Shown piece after piece: positions 60,822-64,000 of a stretch of DNA of 64,000 bases. Positions within the stretch are counted from its first letter, which is position 1. Each line of letters begins with the position of its first letter. Position numbers and translations under genes: made by a program. The notes beneath the pieces were generated by a model. The model was not told the origin of the DNA. It did no database searches and was given only the letters and a program-made list of their open reading frames with translations. Location: the NCBI GenBank assembly GCA_947074275.1, contig CAMTPA010000004.1:1-64000 (forward strand). The letters are read 5' to 3'. This stretch comes from an uncultured Bacteroides sp. Lineage in GTDB: Bacteria > Bacteroidota > Bacteroidia > Bacteroidales > Bacteroidaceae.

Positions 60822-62762
60822 ATGAATGTAAGATTATTGTCCCTACTTTTTTTACTGTTTTCAATGACAATTGCTGCGCAAGAAATTGTGTCCAATACTC
60901 AGCAAGTGGTTTCATCGCCCGATGGAACCTACCGTTTCACATTTTATCAACGAAGCTTTGGCGAAGACAACCTTCGTATGTGTTATACGGTAGATTACAA
61001 AGGAATCCCAATCGTAGAAGAGAGTGAACTGGGGGTGGAAATAAAGAACCAACTATTTGAGTCGGCATTGGGAGTGCCCAATGAAACTTGTCAAATATGG
61101 TGTGAAAATCTGAAACTTACCAATGTGTCGCAGGGTAATCAAGACAAAACGTGGAAACCCGTGTATGGAGAGCGTGCCGAAGTGCGTAACCATTACAACG
61201 GAATGACGCTTCACTTTAGTAAAGGTGTAGGCGATAAAAACGCAATCAGTGCCTACGACCGTCGCAAAAACTACTTTATGGATATTGAGGTGCGAGCCTA
61301 CAATCAAGGTGTAGCTTTCCGCTATCACTTTCCCGAAGCTACAAACGGGCTGTTTCTTCACATCACGGGCGAGCGCACCAACTTTACAATGCCTGCCGGA
61401 ACAATGGCCTACTACTCGCGCTGGGCACAAAGCCATTACACTCTTCGTCCGCTCGAAGGGTGGGGAAGTGATGAGAGTGAACGACCACTCACCTTGAAGC
61501 TTCCCAATGGATTAATGGTGGCTCTTACCGAAGCGGCTATGATAGACTACGCTCGTGGAAAATTTGCTCTTTCTGCCGAAAAACCCTCTACGTTGCAAAC
61601 ATCTCTTTATAGCAGTGCAGATGTGATTACTCCCTACAACACTCCGTGGCGTGTGATTATGGTGGGTGAACGTGCTGTTGACCTCATTAACAATAACGAC
61701 CTTGTGCTCAATTTAAACGAACCTTGCTTGATTGAAGATACCTCTTGGATAAAGCCCGGAAAAATATTCCGTTGCTGTAACCTGAAGCAAGCCGAAGTGC
61801 TCAAAGGCATTGACTTTGCCGCAGAGCGTGGATTGCAATACGTTCATTTGGATGCAAGCTGGTATGGACCCGAAATGAAAGTGGCTTCAGATGCTACTAC
61901 CGTGGCAGAAGATAAAGATTTAGATATTCCTGCCATTTGTCAATATGCAGCTTCTAAAGGTATTGGCGTAATGGTGTATGTAAACCAACGTGCGCTTGTG
62001 CAGCAGCTCGACGAGCTATTGCCATTATACAAAAAGTGGGGCTTGAAAGGCATTAAGTTTGGATTTGTGCAGATAGGCAATCAACGCTGGAGCACTTGGC
62101 TGCACGAGGCCATTCGCAAATGCGCCCAATACGGTATGATGGTAGACATTCACGATGAATATGTTCCCACAGGTTTCAGCCGCACTTATCCCAACTTGAT
62201 GACGCAAGAGGGCATTGCAGGAAACGAAGAGATGCCCGATGCTACTCACAACGTGACTTTACCCTTTACACGCTACATTGCCGGTGCAGGCGACTATACA
62301 CCTTGCTACTTCAACAATCGAGTGAAAAACACCAAGGCGCATCAGTTGGCTATGGCGGCTGTCTATTATAGTCCCCTGCAATTCCTTTACTGGTATGATA
62401 GCCCCGATTTATACAAAGGCGAGCAGGAACTTGAGTTTTGGAAATCCATACCTACCGTGTGGGACGATAGCCGCGCACTCGATGGCGAAGTTGGCGAATA
62501 CATCGTGCAAGCGCGTCGCTCGGGCGATGAGTGGTTTGTGGGCGCAATGACCAACAAAGAAGCTCGTACTGTAACTGTTCCAACAGATTTTCTTACTCCA
62601 GGAAAACGATACACCGTTGCTCTGTATGAAGATGACGACAAGCTAAACACACGTACCAATGTACGCATCACGCATAAAAAAATCAAAGCTGGCGATAAGT
62701 TGACTCTGAAACTGAAAGAAAGTGGTGGAGCGGCTATGCACTTTGTTCCGTTAGAGAAATAA
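60822..62762 (+). CDS. GH97 family glycoside hydrolase
   Basis: A 646-residue secreted enzyme of the SusB/GH97 family. The start at 60822 gives a good signal peptide (VRLLSLLFLLFSMTIAAQ); an ATG eight codons earlier is less likely. An N-terminal beta-sandwich (to about residue 290) is followed by the barrel and a C-terminal beta domain. The retaining members carry an Asp in a KVDF-like strand; here the strand reads GIKFGFV. Glu residues appear in IHDEYVPTG and TQEGIAGNEE, which suggests the inverting, calcium-dependent type. Alpha-glucosidase or alpha-galactosidase activity is possible. The gene lies 30 bases before the GH51 gene. Confidence 0.88.
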   Translation: MNVRLLSLLFLLFSMTIAAQEIVSNTQQVVSSPDGTYRFTFYQRSFGEDNLRMCYTVDYKGIPIVEESELGVEIKNQLFESALGVPNETCQIWCENLKLTNVSQGNQDKTWKPVYGERAEVRNHYNGMTLHFSKGVGDKNAISAYDRRKNYFMDIEVRAYNQGVAFRYHFPEATNGLFLHITGERTNFTMPAGTMAYYSRWAQSHYTLRPLEGWGSDESERPLTLKLPNGLMVALTEAAMIDYARGKFALSAEKPSTLQTSLYSSADVITPYNTPWRVIMVGERAVDLINNNDLVLNLNEPCLIEDTSWIKPGKIFRCCNLKQAEVLKGIDFAAERGLQYVHLDASWYGPEMKVASDATTVAEDKDLDIPAICQYAASKGIGVMVYVNQRALVQQLDELLPLYKKWGLKGIKFGFVQIGNQRWSTWLHEAIRKCAQYGMMVDIHDEYVPTGFSRTYPNLMTQEGIAGNEEMPDATHNVTLPFTRYIAGAGDYTPCYFNNRVKNTKAHQLAMAAVYYSPLQFLYWYDSPDLYKGEQELEFWKSIPTVWDDSRALDGEVGEYIVQARRSGDEWFVGAMTNKEARTVTVPTDFLTPGKRYTVALYEDDDKLNTRTNVRITHKKIKAGDKLTLKLKESGGAAMHFVPLEK

Positions 62763-62792
62763 TACTTGTCAGAACCTTTAATTTGATTCAAA

Positions 62793-64000
62793 ATGAACAT
62801 TAAATCTTTTTTCTATTTAAATATAGGTCTCTGTATATTATCTTCTTGTTCAAACTCCTTATCTCCCCATAGGGAAGAAATAATTATTAATCTTCAGGAA
62901 CGAGGATCGGATATATCACCTACAATGTATGGAGTCTTTTTTGAAGAAATCAATCACGCAGGGGATGGTGGATTATATGCCGAATTGATACAAAATAGGA
63001 GCTTTGAAGAAAACGAAAAACCTGCAGGTTATCATATTGTTGGTGATAAACTCATACCTTGTTCTAAACCATATCATTTAACTGGTGAGGTTAGAGATCG
63101 CTCTTACAATTGGTGTACAGATGAAGTACGTGGATGGAGTTTGCAAGCTAAAGACTCCTTAGCGGCTCAAATGAGGTTAACTAAAGAACATCCCAAATTT
63201 GAAACAGCTCCTAATAATCTAAAATTGACAATAACAGATATATCCTCTCCTGTTTCATTAATAAATGAAGGATATTGGGGAATGGGAATTAAAAAAAATG
63301 AGAATTATCATTTGAGATTAATTGTACGTACTTCTTCTGATTATAAGGGGGGGATTGTAGTTAAATTGATTTCTTCAGAAGGTGATATTTTGACCTCAAC
63401 ACGTATTGATGTTTCCAGTGCAAACCAATGGAATGATATAAAGACATCTTTAACTTCAAATGCAGCAGATGATAATGCAAGGTTAATGTTAGAGTTTGAC
63501 TCACCAGGTGATGTATGGATTGATTTTGTATCTCTTTTTCCCGAAAAGACATTTAATAATCGCCCCAATGGTCTACGTAAGGATGTTGCAGATATGTTGG
63601 TCCAGATGAAACCTGCTTTTTTTCGATGGCCAGGTGGTTGTGTTGTCGAAGGTATTACACTGGAGAATCGCTTTGAATGGAAAAAAACATTAGGTGATCC
63701 TGCGGCACGGTCAGGCGAATATAGTACGTGGGGGTATCGTTGCTCATATGGTTTTGGTTATTACGAAATGCTTCAATTCTGTGAGGATATTGGTGCACAA
63801 GCAATGTTTGTTTGCAACGTTGGTTTGGGTTGTCAGTTTCGTATGGGAGATGCTTGTCCTAATGAGGATATTGATTATTATATTAATGATTGCTTGGATG
63901 CAATAGAATATGCAATAGGTGATATAAACACAGAATGGGGAGCGCATCGTGCTAAAGATGGTCATCCAACTCCCTTTCCTCTAAAATATATAGAAATAGG
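62793..64000 (+). CDS. GH51 alpha-L-arabinofuranosidase (5' part only)
   Basis: The first 402 codons are present and the frame is open at the right edge. A lipoprotein signal ends at LSSC. The N-terminal part has SPTMYGVFFEEINHAGDGG, typical of GH51, followed by a carbohydrate-binding-like beta-sandwich insert (about residues 110-250) and the barrel start FRWPGGCVVEG. The window ends at KYIEIG, just before the expected catalytic Asn-Glu pair, so the acid/base and nucleophile are not visible. It should release arabinose from arabinan or arabinoxylan. Its base composition is clearly more AT-rich than its neighbours. Confidence 0.9.
   Translation, partial: MNIKSFFYLNIGLCILSSCSNSLSPHREEIIINLQERGSDISPTMYGVFFEEINHAGDGGLYAELIQNRSFEENEKPAGYHIVGDKLIPCSKPYHLTGEVRDRSYNWCTDEVRGWSLQAKDSLAAQMRLTKEHPKFETAPNNLKLTITDISSPVSLINEGYWGMGIKKNENYHLRLIVRTSSDYKGGIVVKLISSEGDILTSTRIDVSSANQWNDIKTSLTSNAADDNARLMLEFDSPGDVWIDFVSLFPEKTFNNRPNGLRKDVADMLVQMKPAFFRWPGGCVVEGITLENRFEWKKTLGDPAARSGEYSTWGYRCSYGFGYYEMLQFCEDIGAQAMFVCNVGLGCQFRMGDACPNEDIDYYINDCLDAIEYAIGDINTEWGAHRAKDGHPTPFPLKYIEI

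Overview
The window is a chromosomal segment from a Bacteroidetes bacterium, almost certainly of the order Bacteroidales. The evidence is two SusC/SusD pairs, a hybrid two-component regulator (HTCS) beside glycoside hydrolase genes, a DUF4468 protein, and repeated promoter elements of the Bacteroidetes type (a -33 TTTG-like box, about 19 bases, then TAnnTTTG). No insertion sequence, phage gene or CRISPR array is visible. The species cannot be named from the sequence alone.

Layout. (1) 1-348: start of a GH9-type lipoprotein gene running off the left edge. (2) 498-1484: a lone PDDEXK nuclease. (3) 1731-25878: a complete xylan/arabinoxylan utilization locus. Three GH43 genes on the minus strand face an HTCS, followed on the plus strand by a fourth GH43, two susC/susD pairs, a surface glycan-binding lipoprotein and a GH10 xylanase carrying its CBM module inside the catalytic domain. 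The order matches the Xus system known from Prevotella and the Bacteroides xylan loci. (4) 26123-32542: the histidine degradation operon hutU-ftcD-hutI-fchA-hutH, which takes histidine to glutamate through formiminoglutamate and tetrahydrofolate. (5) 32842-39635: TetR regulator, TolC/MFP/RND efflux pump and a PII-like small protein. (6) 39798-44934: three SGNH-fold proteins plus an MBOAT acyltransferase, a likely polysaccharide O-acetylation module. (7) 45066-46876: queF, queC and a queuosine-precursor transporter with a candidate preQ1 riboswitch. (8) 47103-54472: housekeeping and unknown genes (DcaP-like porin, FadL-like porin, D-2-hydroxyacid dehydrogenase, pirin, metallo-hydrolase, DUF4468 protein, VOC protein, small basic protein). 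(9) 54586-54658: tRNA-Pro(CGG). (10) 55036 to the right edge: a second carbohydrate locus with a heparinase II/III-like lyase, a membrane-bound AraC regulator without kinase modules, GH97 and the start of a GH51 arabinofuranosidase.

The xylan locus should work as a unit. The SusC/D pairs and XusE bind and import oligosaccharides cut at the cell surface by the GH10 lipoprotein. The four GH43 enzymes remove arabinose and xylose side groups, and the HTCS senses a sugar signal and activates transcription.

Non-coding structure is unusually rich. A 22-base tandem repeat occurs in three intergenic arrays, two of them bounded by inverted repeats. A 23-base palindromic repeat inside the hut operon folds into a terminator-like hairpin. 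A 15-base motif occurs in opposite orientation on both sides of the efflux operon. Several candidate operators are also visible. The most noteworthy protein observations are the permuted tandem CBM units in the xylanase, a middle SGNH protein that has lost its catalytic Asn and Asp/His, and the one-component membrane regulator.
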